This document shows, piece after piece, positions 41,153 to 50,955 of a stretch of DNA of 64,000 nt. Position 1 is the stretch's first letter, and each line of letters opens with the position of its first letter. The translations under genes and the position numbers were made by a program. The stretch covers positions 3,634-67,633 of the forward strand of contig CBFDDH010000009.1 in the NCBI GenBank assembly GCA_965603515.1, read 5' to 3'. Under the pieces are notes generated by a model, which worked only from the letters and a program-made list of their open reading frames with translations, had not been told where the DNA came from and did not search any database. The stretch comes from JAUVZL01 sp965603515. GTDB taxonomy: Bacteria; Hydrothermota; Tepidihabitantia; SM23-42.

Positions 41153-42250
41153 ATGTCCTGGCAAGAAGAACTCAAGAAAAATATCTCTACTATTGAACAA
41201 CTCAAAGAATATATCGATCTAACGCCCCTTGAACAAAAACAACTGAAAAGGATCATCGATAGACATCCCATGAGTATCACCCGCTACTATTTATCATTGA
41301 TCGACAAGAAAGAACCAAATGATCCTCTTCGGAAAATGATAATCCCTTCAGTTGAGGAATTTAATTTGTCAGGCTCATGGGACCCGAGTGGCGAGATGCA
41401 AATAACAAAAATGCCTGGACTACAGCACAAATATGCACCCACTGCCCTGATCTTGTCAACTAACCGTTGCGCTGCTTACTGCCGGTACTGCTTTAGAAAA
41501 AGACTTGTTGGTTTATCAACCGGGGAAATCATTGACAAGTTCGACGAAGCTGTTGACTATATCGATCAACATAAAGAAATTACAAATGTCTTGATTAGCG
41601 GCGGTGACGCGCTGATTTTGCCGACCGAAATGATCGATGATTTTCTAAGCAGGCTTTTTGCTATAAAACATTTGTATTTTATGAGAATCGGTACAAAAAT
41701 CCCGATAATTTTTCCGGATCGTATACTCCAGGATGAAAAACTTCTGTCTGTACTAAAAAAATATTCAACTCTAAAAAAAAGATTGTATATAAGCACACAA
41801 TTCAATCATCCCCGGGAATTGACCGAAAAATCAATACGCTCAATTAATAAACTCCTGCACAGGAGTATTATCATAAATAACCAAACTGTACTTCTGAAAG
41901 GTGTGAACGATGACCCTGATATCATCGCCGAGCTGCAAAATAAGCTATCCGGTATCGGCATTATCCCCTATTATGTATTTCAATGTAGACCTGTAAAACG
42001 TGTCAAGCAAAGTTTTCAGGTACCGCTTTATAAAGGATGGACGATAGTAAATAAAGCAAAGCTTAAACTCAACGGTCACAGCAAAAGATTCCGATATGTA
42101 ATGTCACACCATACTGGTAAGGTCGAAATACTGGGTATTGTCGATGATGAGATGTACTTCAGATACCATGAAGCAAGAGACCCAAAGAATTTAGGTAGGC
42201 TTTTCAAGCGTAAACTTAACTATACTGCAGGCTGGCTGGACGAACTTTAA
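41153..42250 (+). CDS. KamA-family radical SAM protein (lysine 2,3-aminomutase-like)
   Basis: The 365-residue protein has the radical SAM cluster motif CAAYCRYC (about residues 104-111), the KamA-family lead-in MPGLQHKYAPTALILST, and VLISGGDALILP. Family members include lysine and glutamate aminomutases and the EF-P modifying enzyme EpmB. The protein is shorter than classic KamA (about 415) and nearer EpmB size; no efp or epmA gene is adjacent, so the substrate is open. GAGAGGGAAT precedes the ATG. It is coupled (TAATG) to the HAMP-domain gene. Confidence 0.88.
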   Translation: MSWQEELKKNISTIEQLKEYIDLTPLEQKQLKRIIDRHPMSITRYYLSLIDKKEPNDPLRKMIIPSVEEFNLSGSWDPSGEMQITKMPGLQHKYAPTALILSTNRCAAYCRYCFRKRLVGLSTGEIIDKFDEAVDYIDQHKEITNVLISGGDALILPTEMIDDFLSRLFAIKHLYFMRIGTKIPIIFPDRILQDEKLLSVLKKYSTLKKRLYISTQFNHPRELTEKSIRSINKLLHRSIIINNQTVLLKGVNDDPDIIAELQNKLSGIGIIPYYVFQCRPVKRVKQSFQVPLYKGWTIVNKAKLKLNGHSKRFRYVMSHHTGKVEILGIVDDEMYFRYHEARDPKNLGRLFKRKLNYTAGWLDEL

Positions 42251-42843
42251 TGGACAATAAAAACAGAAGAAGAAAAATCATCATCCACAGTCTGCAAGCA
42301 CAATTGATCGTAGCTATCTTAGGTTTGGTATTTGGCATTTCTTTGATCCTGCTCGTTTCACTGTATTTGATACTCAAAAACAACCTTGCGAACTTACCCA
42401 TTGCTGAGGAACTCATCCAGGAAGCAATGAGGGCTTCTATATGGCCAGTCGTAATAATTGGTATTGTCCTGCTCATAGGGTCTGGCTGGTCAATAATATT
42501 GATAACGCTCAAGATTTACGGACCGCTTTATCGACTCCGGAAATATATAAAAAAGATAAGTGACGGTGAAAAAACGCCTGAACTGGAATTTCGCAGGGGC
42601 GATGCGATCAATGGACTTCAGGAAATTTATAATGACCTACGTCAAAGCATGAAAAAGACTCTACATTATGATTATGGAGCTATGGTCAAAATATTTTCAG
42701 AACTCCAGGATATTTTGGACAAGATGTATGAGAAAAAGACCTTTAACCATCATTTATACGATTCACTCCAGGAGGTCTGCAGTAAACTAGCTAAAGCACT
42801 TGATATAACCTCTGAGGCTATAGAATCAGAGGAAGAAAAATAG
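42250..42843 (+). CDS. HAMP-domain membrane protein
   Basis: The 197-residue protein has two transmembrane helices (about 18-42 and 66-88) with only a short periplasmic loop, followed by a HAMP domain (LKIYGPLYRLRKYIKKISDG, then FRRGDAINGLQEIYNDLRQS) and a helical tail. No output domain such as a kinase or methyl-acceptor is present. It may pass membrane signals to a partner protein. The start overlaps the previous stop by one base. Confidence 0.8.
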   Translation: MDNKNRRRKIIIHSLQAQLIVAILGLVFGISLILLVSLYLILKNNLANLPIAEELIQEAMRASIWPVVIIGIVLLIGSGWSIILITLKIYGPLYRLRKYIKKISDGEKTPELEFRRGDAINGLQEIYNDLRQSMKKTLHYDYGAMVKIFSELQDILDKMYEKKTFNHHLYDSLQEVCSKLAKALDITSEAIESEEEK

Positions 42844-42862
42844 CATACCGGAAAACAACCAA

Positions 42863-43732
42863 CTAAGCCAATTTGTCTTTAACGAACCGGGCAACCTCAG
42901 CAGGTGTTTCACCAACCTTAATCCCACATGCCTCGAACACCTTAACCTTTTCTGCCGCGGTGCCTGAAGTACCAGATATTATTGCTCCAGCATGGCCCAT
43001 ACGTTTATCAGCTGGTGCAGTTTTGCCTGCAATAAAACCAAAGACAGGCTTTTTAAAATATTTCTTCACATACTCTGCAGTATCTTGTTCATCCCGACCA
43101 CCGATTTCACCAACCACTACAACTGCCTTAGTGTTGTCATCTTTGGCAAAAAGCTCTAAGCAATCAATGAACTTGGTCCCGATTATGGGGTCACCGCCGA
43201 TGCCGATGCACGTTGACTGACCAAGTCCGGTTTTTGTAATATGGTCGACTATTTCATAAGTCAGTGTCCCGCTTCGCGATATGACTCCCACGCTACCTTT
43301 CTTAAAGATATTACCTGGTAAGATACCAACCTTTGCTTCACCTGCAGAGACAATACCAGGCGAATTTGGTCCAACAAGACGACAGTCTTTACCTTTGAGA
43401 TAAGCAGTGATCTTGACCAGTTCAATTGTCGGCAACCCCTCAGCAACACACACGACTAATTTCACACCAGCATCAATTGCTTCGTAAACCGCCCCCGTTG
43501 CAAATTTGGCAGGGACAAAAATGACTGCGGTATTTGCCTCAGTTTTCTTGACCGCCTCGACCACCGTATTAAAAACTGGCACACCTTCGACTTCTTTGCC
43601 GCCTTTGCCTGGAGTCACGCCCGCAACAACATTGGTCCCAGATTTAATCATCTGACCAGTGTGGAAACTCCCGTCGCGGCCAGTTATCCCCTGCACCACA
43701 AGCCTGGTGTCCTTGTTAATCAATATACTCAT
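42863..43732 (-). CDS. sucD: Succinyl-CoA synthetase alpha subunit
   Basis: The 289-residue alpha subunit has the CoA-binding Rossmann domain (VVQGITGRDGSFHTGQMI, VVAGVTPGKGGKEVEGVPVF) and the phosphohistidine loop MGHAGAIISGTSGTAAEKV. With SucC it interconverts succinyl-CoA and succinate with NTP formation. The ATG follows GAAAGGAGC and lies 18 bp after sucC. Confidence 0.97.
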   Translation of the reverse strand: MSILINKDTRLVVQGITGRDGSFHTGQMIKSGTNVVAGVTPGKGGKEVEGVPVFNTVVEAVKKTEANTAVIFVPAKFATGAVYEAIDAGVKLVVCVAEGLPTIELVKITAYLKGKDCRLVGPNSPGIVSAGEAKVGILPGNIFKKGSVGVISRSGTLTYEIVDHITKTGLGQSTCIGIGGDPIIGTKFIDCLELFAKDDNTKAVVVVGEIGGRDEQDTAEYVKKYFKKPVFGFIAGKTAPADKRMGHAGAIISGTSGTAAEKVKVFEACGIKVGETPAEVARFVKDKLA

Positions 43733-43750
43733 CTGATCGCTCCTTTCAGC

Positions 43751-44881
43751 CTATTTAAGTAGTTCAATCGCCTTTTTCGCCCCGTCATCCATACCCTGGG
43801 CAAAAATCAGACCTGCTTCTTTCAGTATATCCATTGCCTTATCTTCATTTGTACCAGTCAGACGGGTAATAATCGGTTGTTTGATATTGAGTGCCTTTTT
43901 AGCTACTAGAATACCATTAGCCACATCATCACAGCGTGTAATCCCACCGAAGATATTAAAGAATATTACCTTTACGTTCTTATCATTCAGCAGAATCTCC
44001 AACGCATTTTGGACTTTTTGAGGTGAAGAAGATCCACCGATATCGAGGAAGTTCGCTGGTTCACCGCCAAAGTGCTTCACTAAATCCATAGTTGCCATTG
44101 CCAAACCAGCACCATTGACAACGCAACCGATATTACCATCGAGTTTTACATAACTTAGATCCGATTCTCGCGCCCGCTGTTCGTTCACATCTTCGCTCTC
44201 ACGATCACGCAGCAGTTCAATATCTGGATGTCGATAAAGTCCATTGTCATCAAAATTGATTTTTGCATCAAGGGCAATAAGTTCCCCTGAATCAGTCACA
44301 ACGAGTGGATTTATTTCAGCCAGAGATGAATCGAGTTCAATGAACATTTTATACAGTTTTTCAGCAATTTTGGCACAGGCGAAAGCTGTTTTAGGATCAT
44401 CATATAAAAACAGACCTATTTGACGTGCCTTGTGGGGCAAAAATCCGACTAAAGGATCAGCATAGACTTTGAATATCGCCTCAGGTTTTTTCCGAGCAAC
44501 CTCTTCAATCTCAACACCACCTTGTTTACATGCCATCATAACAGTCTTTTTCGCAGTACGGTCATTTATGATGCCCAAATAAGCTTCGCTAGCTATGGAA
44601 ATAGCCTGAGATACCAATACTTTTTTAACTAGAAGCCCCTTGATCTCCATACCGAGGATCTGCTTGGCATATTCATTTACTTCTTGTTCAGTTTTAGCTA
44701 TCTTTATACCACCGGCCTTACCGCGACCGCCCACATGCACTTGTGCTTTGATAACACAGGGCAAGCCGAGTTCAGTCGAAGCCGCAATAACCTCATCAAC
44801 GCTAAGACACATCTTCTCTTTAGGCGTTGGAATATCGTATTTATTGAATATTTCTTTTGCCTGATATTCGTGGACTTTCAA
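43751..44881 (-). CDS. sucC: Succinyl-CoA synthetase beta subunit
   Basis: The 376-residue beta subunit has an ATP-grasp domain (KVHEYQAKEIFNKYDIPTP, VIKAQVHVGGRGKAGGIK) and the ligase domain (NGAGLAMATMDLVKHFGG, FFNIFGGITRCDDVA). The start is TTG 44881, fixed by AAGGAGGTATA. Its leader contains a perfect palindrome next to the promoter, so the operon is probably controlled by a repressor or RNA structure. Confidence 0.96.
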   Translation of the reverse strand: MKVHEYQAKEIFNKYDIPTPKEKMCLSVDEVIAASTELGLPCVIKAQVHVGGRGKAGGIKIAKTEQEVNEYAKQILGMEIKGLLVKKVLVSQAISIASEAYLGIINDRTAKKTVMMACKQGGVEIEEVARKKPEAIFKVYADPLVGFLPHKARQIGLFLYDDPKTAFACAKIAEKLYKMFIELDSSLAEINPLVVTDSGELIALDAKINFDDNGLYRHPDIELLRDRESEDVNEQRARESDLSYVKLDGNIGCVVNGAGLAMATMDLVKHFGGEPANFLDIGGSSSPQKVQNALEILLNDKNVKVIFFNIFGGITRCDDVANGILVAKKALNIKQPIITRLTGTNEDKAMDILKEAGLIFAQGMDDGAKKAIELLK

Positions 44882-44917
44882 TATACCTCCTTGATGGCAA
44901 ATACCTGAAATTCTTGA

Positions 44918-44975
44918 GTGTATTTTTGAAGGTCAAAAATACACCATAGCATAGTCATAATAACTGCAAAGTCAA
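44918..44975 (-). promoter_or_regulatory. sucCD promoter with perfect palindromic operator
   Basis: On the minus strand TTGACT (44970-44975), 16-bp spacer and TATGCT (44948-44953) form the promoter. A 12-bp perfect inverted repeat, GTGTATTTTTGA (44918-44929) and TCAAAAATACAC (44933-44944) around 3 bp, begins at about the transcription start. It has no T run and lies before the gene, so an operator is likelier than a terminator. Confidence 0.78.
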
Positions 44976-45069
44976 CACTTAGCGTAAGCCCGATCTAATT
45001 GGGTCAAATTTTTATTTCTGTAATTAGGAGAGCAATGAGTTCTTTTCTAAAACTCTCCACACAACCCCC

Positions 45070-45097
45070 TTGACAAGTAATCTGTTCTTGTTAAAAT
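45070..45097 (+). promoter_or_regulatory. Promoter of the gingipain-like gene
   Basis: TTGACA (45070-45075), 16-bp spacer, TAAAAT (45092-45097). A leader of about 90 nt leads to ATG 45194. Confidence 0.7.
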
Positions 45098-45193
45098 GAA
45101 GTGTAAGTATAGAATATTTTCTGATATGGTTACACATAAAATACACAATATAATAGCATTCAGGTTTAGATCTGAATGGAAGGAGGTAAGAAT

Positions 45194-47470
45194 ATGTCAA
45201 AGAAATACTGTTTTCTCCTTTTCCTGATGCCGTTTTACCTATTCAGCAGCGAGCTCAACCAGACTGTGTCATTCTCCATACAATATCTCCAGTTCAAAGA
45301 ATATAACGGCTATGATGTCATCCGATTAGAGGGTTGCACACCAATGACCGCTATTAGTGAACCAGAATTAGCTGTGAAACCTCTCTCCGTGCTCATACCT
45401 GCCAGCGCGACGGTCAAACGCATCGAAGTCATTGCTTCAGAAAAAGTAACGGTCATGGGTAATTACAATATATTACCCGCGCAAATCCCTGAGCCGATCT
45501 CACTACCTAATAGCCAACCTTTTATTGAACCAAATAGAGCGATTTACTCAAGTATGAATGAATACCCCGGCATACTTGCTGAACTCACCCATATCGGAAC
45601 AAAAGGAGGGTTCAAGATAGCGACTATCGCGGTCTATCCGCTTCAATATATACCTAAAACAGGCAAGCTCTTTCTTTACACGAACATCACCTTTAGAGTA
45701 GTCTATGAACAGAACAATATCGCACCTGAGACCGTATGGAAAAAAGAATATGATTATCAAAAAGAAGCAGTCAGGAAATTAGTGATCAACCCCGAATATA
45801 TTGAACAATGGAGCCCCATAGTAAACGAATGCACCCGACAAATAAACATGAGCGACAATGGTCGGGCTTTTGATAATCCTGAATATGCTATAATGGTTGA
45901 TGATGCGTATGCATCATATTTCGAACCCCTGAAAGAATGGAAAACAAGAAAAGGGGTTGCCACTGAGATATTCCTCGAAAGCTGGATCCTAGCCAACTAC
46001 TCTGGTGCAACCAATGAAGACAGGGTCAGAAACTTCATCATTGATTATAATACAAATCATGGAACCTTCTACTTTCTGTGTGGAGGTGACTGGGGTATTT
46101 TCCCGATGAAAGCAGTGAACACAGTTGATGACCCTGCTACACCCAGTGATTTCTGGTATGCTGATTATGACGATGATCTGTACACTGAGGCATATATTGG
46201 AAGGGCTTCAATAGGTAGTGCTGCTGAAGCCGCAACCTTTGTAAATAAGGTCCTCAAATACGAAAAAGAAACACCGGTAACATGCTTCCATGAAAAGATA
46301 TTCCTCCCCGCCTATTTATTGTGGAGCGGATATGGTTGTCCAGTCAACGATACAATTGCCTTATATGATCCAACATCATGGCTTGATGCTAAACGTTACG
46401 ACGAAATTCAACCTCTATCAAGTGCTGAAATAAGCGATTCATTCAATGTCGGCTATGGTTATACAAATATCGCGGCTCACGGCGCATGGAATCAGTGGGG
46501 TGGTACCAGCTACCACACCAATGCAAATGCTGATGCCTTGACAAATGCACCGCCATTAACCGGCATTATCACTGCAATCTGCTGTAATATTGGCGAGCTT
46601 GACTATGGCAGTGACTGCTATGTAGAACATATGATGAATAATCCCAATGGTGGTAGTGCTGCGTTTTGGGGTAATAGCCGGCATGGCTATGGTCAGATCG
46701 ATTCTTATGGACGCTCTGAATGGCAATGCATCTGGTTCTATGATGAGTTAACCAATAATGATACATATAATATTGGGAGAACTGTTGGCGCTGTTAATGA
46801 CCGGTGCGCGCCTTATTCACCAGGCGATGATTATGTCTTCCACTGCATGAATTGTTGTGTGCTCTTTGGTGATCCGGAACTGTGCCAATACTCTTACTAT
46901 CCTGACGTGTTGACTGGCACACACAACTCAGTTGTCCCACTGGGCGCTGGAACATTTAATGTAACCGTAACTGACACAAGAGCACCGATTCAAGATGCCA
47001 TCGTGTGTTTATCTTGTAAGACCGACACTATGTATCGCGTCGGCTATACCAATGCATCAGGCGTTGCTAATTTCAGTACTAATTTAGCGATAGAAGGTGA
47101 TACGGTTTTCATTACTGTAACGAAGAAGGATTACATACAATATGAGAGTCATGCAATAGTAACCCTTATCGGTGTCAACGAATCAGATAATACTGGAGTG
47201 TATACCTTCGGGCTAATGTTACCGAATCCAAATCCAGCTAAGGATCGATTAAACATTACTTACACGATTGCCAGGGATCAAAGCATTTCACTCAGATTGT
47301 TTAACACTGCTGGCCAACTCGTAGCGACACTTGCTAACGGCAGGGAAACTGCTGGAAAACACACGATAACTTGGCAACATCACAAGGCGCTTTCATCTGG
47401 TATCTACTTCTTAAAACTGACCGCCGGGAAAGAATCGACAGTACAGAAGGTAATCTTCATTAAAGACTAA
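45194..47470 (+). CDS. Gingipain-like (C25) protease with type IX sorting domain
   Basis: From ATG 45194 (AAGGAGGTAAG upstream) the protein has 758 residues: signal peptide (KKYCFLLFLMPFYLFSS), a gingipain propeptide-like region (to about 215), and the C25 domain (about 225-560) with His in NIAAHGAWNQWGG and Cys in TGIITAICCNIGELDYGSD. A beta-sandwich (about 570-670) follows, then a type A sorting domain (LPNPNPAKDRLNITYTI to GIYFLKLTAG) that directs export by the Por system. It is a secreted surface peptidase. A strong terminator follows. Confidence 0.94.
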   Translation: MSKKYCFLLFLMPFYLFSSELNQTVSFSIQYLQFKEYNGYDVIRLEGCTPMTAISEPELAVKPLSVLIPASATVKRIEVIASEKVTVMGNYNILPAQIPEPISLPNSQPFIEPNRAIYSSMNEYPGILAELTHIGTKGGFKIATIAVYPLQYIPKTGKLFLYTNITFRVVYEQNNIAPETVWKKEYDYQKEAVRKLVINPEYIEQWSPIVNECTRQINMSDNGRAFDNPEYAIMVDDAYASYFEPLKEWKTRKGVATEIFLESWILANYSGATNEDRVRNFIIDYNTNHGTFYFLCGGDWGIFPMKAVNTVDDPATPSDFWYADYDDDLYTEAYIGRASIGSAAEAATFVNKVLKYEKETPVTCFHEKIFLPAYLLWSGYGCPVNDTIALYDPTSWLDAKRYDEIQPLSSAEISDSFNVGYGYTNIAAHGAWNQWGGTSYHTNANADALTNAPPLTGIITAICCNIGELDYGSDCYVEHMMNNPNGGSAAFWGNSRHGYGQIDSYGRSEWQCIWFYDELTNNDTYNIGRTVGAVNDRCAPYSPGDDYVFHCMNCCVLFGDPELCQYSYYPDVLTGTHNSVVPLGAGTFNVTVTDTRAPIQDAIVCLSCKTDTMYRVGYTNASGVANFSTNLAIEGDTVFITVTKKDYIQYESHAIVTLIGVNESDNTGVYTFGLMLPNPNPAKDRLNITYTIARDQSISLRLFNTAGQLVATLANGRETAGKHTITWQHHKALSSGIYFLKLTAGKESTVQKVIFIKD

Positions 47471-47475
47471 CCAAG

Positions 47476-47510
47476 AAAAGTCCCGCCCTTATCAGGGCGG
47501 GACTTTTTTT
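47476..47510 (+). terminator. Rho-independent terminator of the gingipain-like gene
   Basis: AAAAGTCCCGCCCT / AGGGCGGGACTTTT stem with TATC loop and a T run. Confidence 0.93.
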
Positions 47511-47545
47511 ATCGAATAACTTAAGGTCCAGCACCCCTTCAACCT

Positions 47546-48070
47546 GTGAAAACAGCAATCAAAAACTTTGCCGCCAGTTCAATCATTATCATCCTGTTCA
47601 TCTGTGCAGTGCACCTGCCCTTTTCTTCAAAGCATCAAGAAATTGAAATCTCGTATCCTGCAGACACCTATTTCAAAAAAGGTCTTGGTTTCTTATCTCT
47701 TAATTCTCTACCCCCTGCAGCAAGGGCTTTTAAATTAGCCATTGTCTATCAACCGTCTTTTGCCCCATTCCATTATTATCTTGCTCTTGTATATGAAAAA
47801 CAAAATAAATATGAACAAGCACTAAGTGAATACCAGAAGGTCACAGAAATCGACCCTGAATTCTACCGGGCATTTCACAACCTCGGCAAGATGCTCGGGA
47901 ATATCAAAGAATATCATTCTGCCATTACTGCACTTAGACGGGCAGTACAACTTAACCCCTATTATGTTAGCGCATTCAATGATCTGGCTAAAATGTATGT
48001 TGAAATTGGAGACCCCGAAAGTGCAGAAAAGATCTATGCTTATCTGAAAAGGCTTAGCTTGGATGAATAG
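47546..48070 (+). CDS. Membrane-anchored TPR protein
   Basis: The 174-residue protein starts at GTG 47546 with an N-terminal hydrophobic helix (IKNFAASSIIIILFICAV), followed by three TPR units (YFKKGLGFLSLNSLPPAARA, YYLALVYEKQNKYEQALSEY, FHNLGKMLGNIKEYHSAI). TPR proteins serve as scaffolds. It overlaps the glycosyltransferase gene by 8 bp, so the pair is probably functionally linked. No promoter of the common type is visible. Confidence 0.82.
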   Translation: MKTAIKNFAASSIIIILFICAVHLPFSSKHQEIEISYPADTYFKKGLGFLSLNSLPPAARAFKLAIVYQPSFAPFHYYLALVYEKQNKYEQALSEYQKVTEIDPEFYRAFHNLGKMLGNIKEYHSAITALRRAVQLNPYYVSAFNDLAKMYVEIGDPESAEKIYAYLKRLSLDE

Positions 48071-49922
48071 GATCATCACAAAAGAGCGAGCACTCCTTGT
48101 TCTCATTTTTCTGTTTATGGCAGGGTTCAAGGTGCAGGCTATTTACCGTGGTCGAAATTTCAACTTAAAAGACGATACCGGGTTCTTTTGGACCGAATCA
48201 GCGCTCCAGCAAAGAACTGCCAGATTAATAGCGACCAATGGCCGGTTGCCGACATCAGACAAAAAAGCTCAATATCCTGAAGGATTAGAATATCAAACTC
48301 GGTTGACTGTTCTCATGGAGATCACTTCGGGCTATATCTATCGATTGTTTATTCCAAAAACCGTGCCCTTTCACTTTTATCTCATGATCTTTATATCAAT
48401 CTGGTCTTCTCTGTCGATCATACCTCTTTATTTATCAATAGATTTATTGACCAAGGATAAGGTCTCGAGTTTGTTTGGATGCATATTCTATGCTTTAACG
48501 CCGGCGGTTTTTATTACAGTAACCGCGCCCGCTTTTGAATTACAGGATTTCGCTCTGCCTTTAATCTTTACCCATTTATATCTCTTCGCACGTGCTATGA
48601 AGACAAACAAAACTGTAAGGTACTCTTATGCAGCTCTATCAGGTGCGTTCTTGTTTGTAGCACTGATTTCATGGCATCTTACCCAGTTTTACTACGCGTT
48701 ATTCGTGCTGTTCATTATTGTCATCGCGTTTTTTACACCAGCAACAGATATAAAATCATTTTACGTGATCGCGGGCATGAGCACCTTGGCCGGTTTGCTG
48801 GTCCCAGTACTCCAAACAGCTGGTTTCTTGTTTTCTTTTTCCATGCTCATGTCTTATGGCGTTATCGTCAGTTTGTTAATCCCAGGCAAGAATGTCCTAT
48901 TAAGAAGAATATCCTTATTGATATTCGTCGGCATAGCAGTTGTTTTAACAATGCTTGTTGCAACAACGAGAATCCCAGAATACAGCTATGTCTATGGTTT
49001 AATGCTTGAAAAGGTCAAATATTTCGGCATAAAACCTTCTGATCCAGCTAAGCTATCCTGGGAAACTCTCGTCATGTGGGTTTCTCCTTTCACAAATCCC
49101 TCGATCAAAGAAATCATCTTTTTTATCGGTACGCTTTTAATTATCGGACTCGCCGGAACTTTCATAAGTATAAGAAGGCTTTTCAAGAAAATGATCAATA
49201 CATACGATGGGCTTTTTCTTTTCTTCACCGCGGCATTTCTTCCCTTGTATCTTCTGCTCATTAGGTTGGATGCTTTCCTCATCTGGTTTTTGTCATTACA
49301 GGCTGCATATGTGTTCCGATTTCAAAAAAAGGGTCTTCGTCTTATCCTTTTATTATCTTTGTGTATCAATGCTCTTCTCCTCTTGAACCAACCATTAAAA
49401 ATACTTGGGCCAGAGCACAATTATTTACTCGGAGTTATTAAGTATATCAGAAATGCAACTCCAGCAGACGCGGTCGTGCTGACCAGTTTTGCCTACGGAC
49501 CATCAATAATTACTTACGCAGAACGGTCAATAATACTCCATCCTAAATTTGAAGCCAAGAATATGACTGCAAAAGTAAAGTCGTTCGAACATAGCATCTT
49601 CGAGTCTGAATCTGAGTTCCATAAATACTGTATGACTTATGGAGCACATTTTTTTATATATCAGGCTGACATGCTATTGGCGCACGGTTCTGAATCTATT
49701 AGATATCGTACTCACAACCTGACACTAAATAGAGACTGTATTGCCTATAAATTGCATTTTCAACCAGGGGACCTGGACCATTTTGAACTACTATACTCAA
49801 ACCCGCATTATAGAGTATACCGCATTCTGAAACCGGGTGATCGGCGATACGACAAGTCAAGCGACTATTTCAGGATCTATGATGAAAAAATCGTTGATTT
49901 AAGCACCTTGGGAATATTCTAA
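48063..49922 (+). CDS. GT-C membrane glycosyltransferase, STT3/oligosaccharyltransferase-like
   Basis: The 619-residue protein has 11-13 transmembrane helices and a C-terminal soluble domain (about 460-619). The first loop has Asp-Asp (NFNLKDDTGFFWTESAL) and QYPEGLEY, which resemble the DxD-like loop and the YPDG region of STT3/AglB enzymes, and TAPAFELQDF resembles their third loop. Such enzymes move lipid-linked sugars onto proteins. The WWDYG motif of true oligosaccharyltransferases is not obvious, so a GT39- or ArnT-like function remains possible. A UbiA gene follows after 10 bp. Confidence 0.72.
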   Translation: MNRIITKERALLVLIFLFMAGFKVQAIYRGRNFNLKDDTGFFWTESALQQRTARLIATNGRLPTSDKKAQYPEGLEYQTRLTVLMEITSGYIYRLFIPKTVPFHFYLMIFISIWSSLSIIPLYLSIDLLTKDKVSSLFGCIFYALTPAVFITVTAPAFELQDFALPLIFTHLYLFARAMKTNKTVRYSYAALSGAFLFVALISWHLTQFYYALFVLFIIVIAFFTPATDIKSFYVIAGMSTLAGLLVPVLQTAGFLFSFSMLMSYGVIVSLLIPGKNVLLRRISLLIFVGIAVVLTMLVATTRIPEYSYVYGLMLEKVKYFGIKPSDPAKLSWETLVMWVSPFTNPSIKEIIFFIGTLLIIGLAGTFISIRRLFKKMINTYDGLFLFFTAAFLPLYLLLIRLDAFLIWFLSLQAAYVFRFQKKGLRLILLLSLCINALLLLNQPLKILGPEHNYLLGVIKYIRNATPADAVVLTSFAYGPSIITYAERSIILHPKFEAKNMTAKVKSFEHSIFESESEFHKYCMTYGAHFFIYQADMLLAHGSESIRYRTHNLTLNRDCIAYKLHFQPGDLDHFELLYSNPHYRVYRILKPGDRRYDKSSDYFRIYDEKIVDLSTLGIF

Positions 49923-49932
49923 AGATTTTTTT

Positions 49933-50805
49933 ATGGAGAGATTAAGATATTATTTTAAATCAGTGCGCTGGTTTGAAATCGCTGTGCGCATGGGTGCACC
50001 AGTTATTGCAATCCTTATCGCTCTACCAGCATTCAATCTGGTCACGGGCTTCAAAGCACTGCACGCTTTCATTGCCTTTTTTCTTTTATGGGCACATGGT
50101 TACGCATTCAATGAATGGGGTGGATATAGTTTTGACAAACTGGATGCGTCAAAAGCAAAAACGCCACTCCTTGCCGGGTACGTGTCATCCAATGAGTTCC
50201 TGATTCTTTCAATTACCTTTGCTGCGATCAGCGTTGTTCTATATGCAATGCTGGATATGAAGTTTCTTATTATTGTCTTCTTTGATATTATTATGGGGAT
50301 ATTATATGTGCATCCAAAAATACTCTTGAAGAATTTACCGATAGCTTCTTTTGTGATCCTCTTTATCGTCTCGGTAAATGATTTCTTACTCGGCTGGATA
50401 GTCTTCTCGCCGAGCATTACACAAGGATTGTTAATTGGAATATATTTTGGCTTATTAGGTATCACTGGACAGCATTTTCATGAGGCAGGCGATTGTGATT
50501 CTGATAAGAAAGCAAATATCAGAACTAATGCAGTAAGATTTGGTAAGAAAAATATATTTATCATAGGTTTCATCTTCTATACACTTTCCTGCATATATTT
50601 TATACTCCTTTCGCTCCTTCAGATCATCCCACGATATTTATACTCTGTGCTCTTAATAACCTACCCGATCTATTCTGTCATCTTCTACAAATGTTTAAGA
50701 TCTAGTATGGGTTCTTCAGATATACACTGCTTTGTTAAAAGATATAGACAACTCTATGGATTTATTGGACTATGTTTTATAATCCTGTTGTTTTTTGGAA
50801 TATAG
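49933..50805 (+). CDS. UbiA-family prenyltransferase
   Basis: The 290-residue integral membrane protein has about eight transmembrane helices and two Asp-rich loops: NEWGGYSFDKLDASKAKTPL (usually NDxxDxxxD, here with Glu for the first Asp) and HEAGDCDSDKKANIRTNAV. UbiA enzymes attach polyprenyl chains to aromatic or sugar-phosphate acceptors; in some bacteria a member makes polyprenyl-phospho-pentose for GT-C enzymes, which would fit the neighbour. The substrate cannot be read from the sequence. No clear ribosome-binding site precedes the ATG. Confidence 0.82.
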   Translation: MERLRYYFKSVRWFEIAVRMGAPVIAILIALPAFNLVTGFKALHAFIAFFLLWAHGYAFNEWGGYSFDKLDASKAKTPLLAGYVSSNEFLILSITFAAISVVLYAMLDMKFLIIVFFDIIMGILYVHPKILLKNLPIASFVILFIVSVNDFLLGWIVFSPSITQGLLIGIYFGLLGITGQHFHEAGDCDSDKKANIRTNAVRFGKKNIFIIGFIFYTLSCIYFILLSLLQIIPRYLYSVLLITYPIYSVIFYKCLRSSMGSSDIHCFVKRYRQLYGFIGLCFIILLFFGI

Positions 50806-50955
50806 ATATCGGATAGAGATTTATCCCTATTAGTGATACGATATTAGATTGCAGGAAAAGTATCGGCATTTCTGTTGCGTTATTTAACAGGGCCCGTCGT
50901 ATTTTGAAGTCTTGAGGGTCAGAACTTCCCAACTTCTTAAGTTCATCTTTGCCCG

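Noticed and set aside
45032..45073. A 12-codon frame (MSSFLKLSTQPP) behind AGGAGAGCA upstream of the gingipain-like gene.
   Set aside because: It ends inside the -35 box of the gingipain promoter and has no own promoter; most likely chance.
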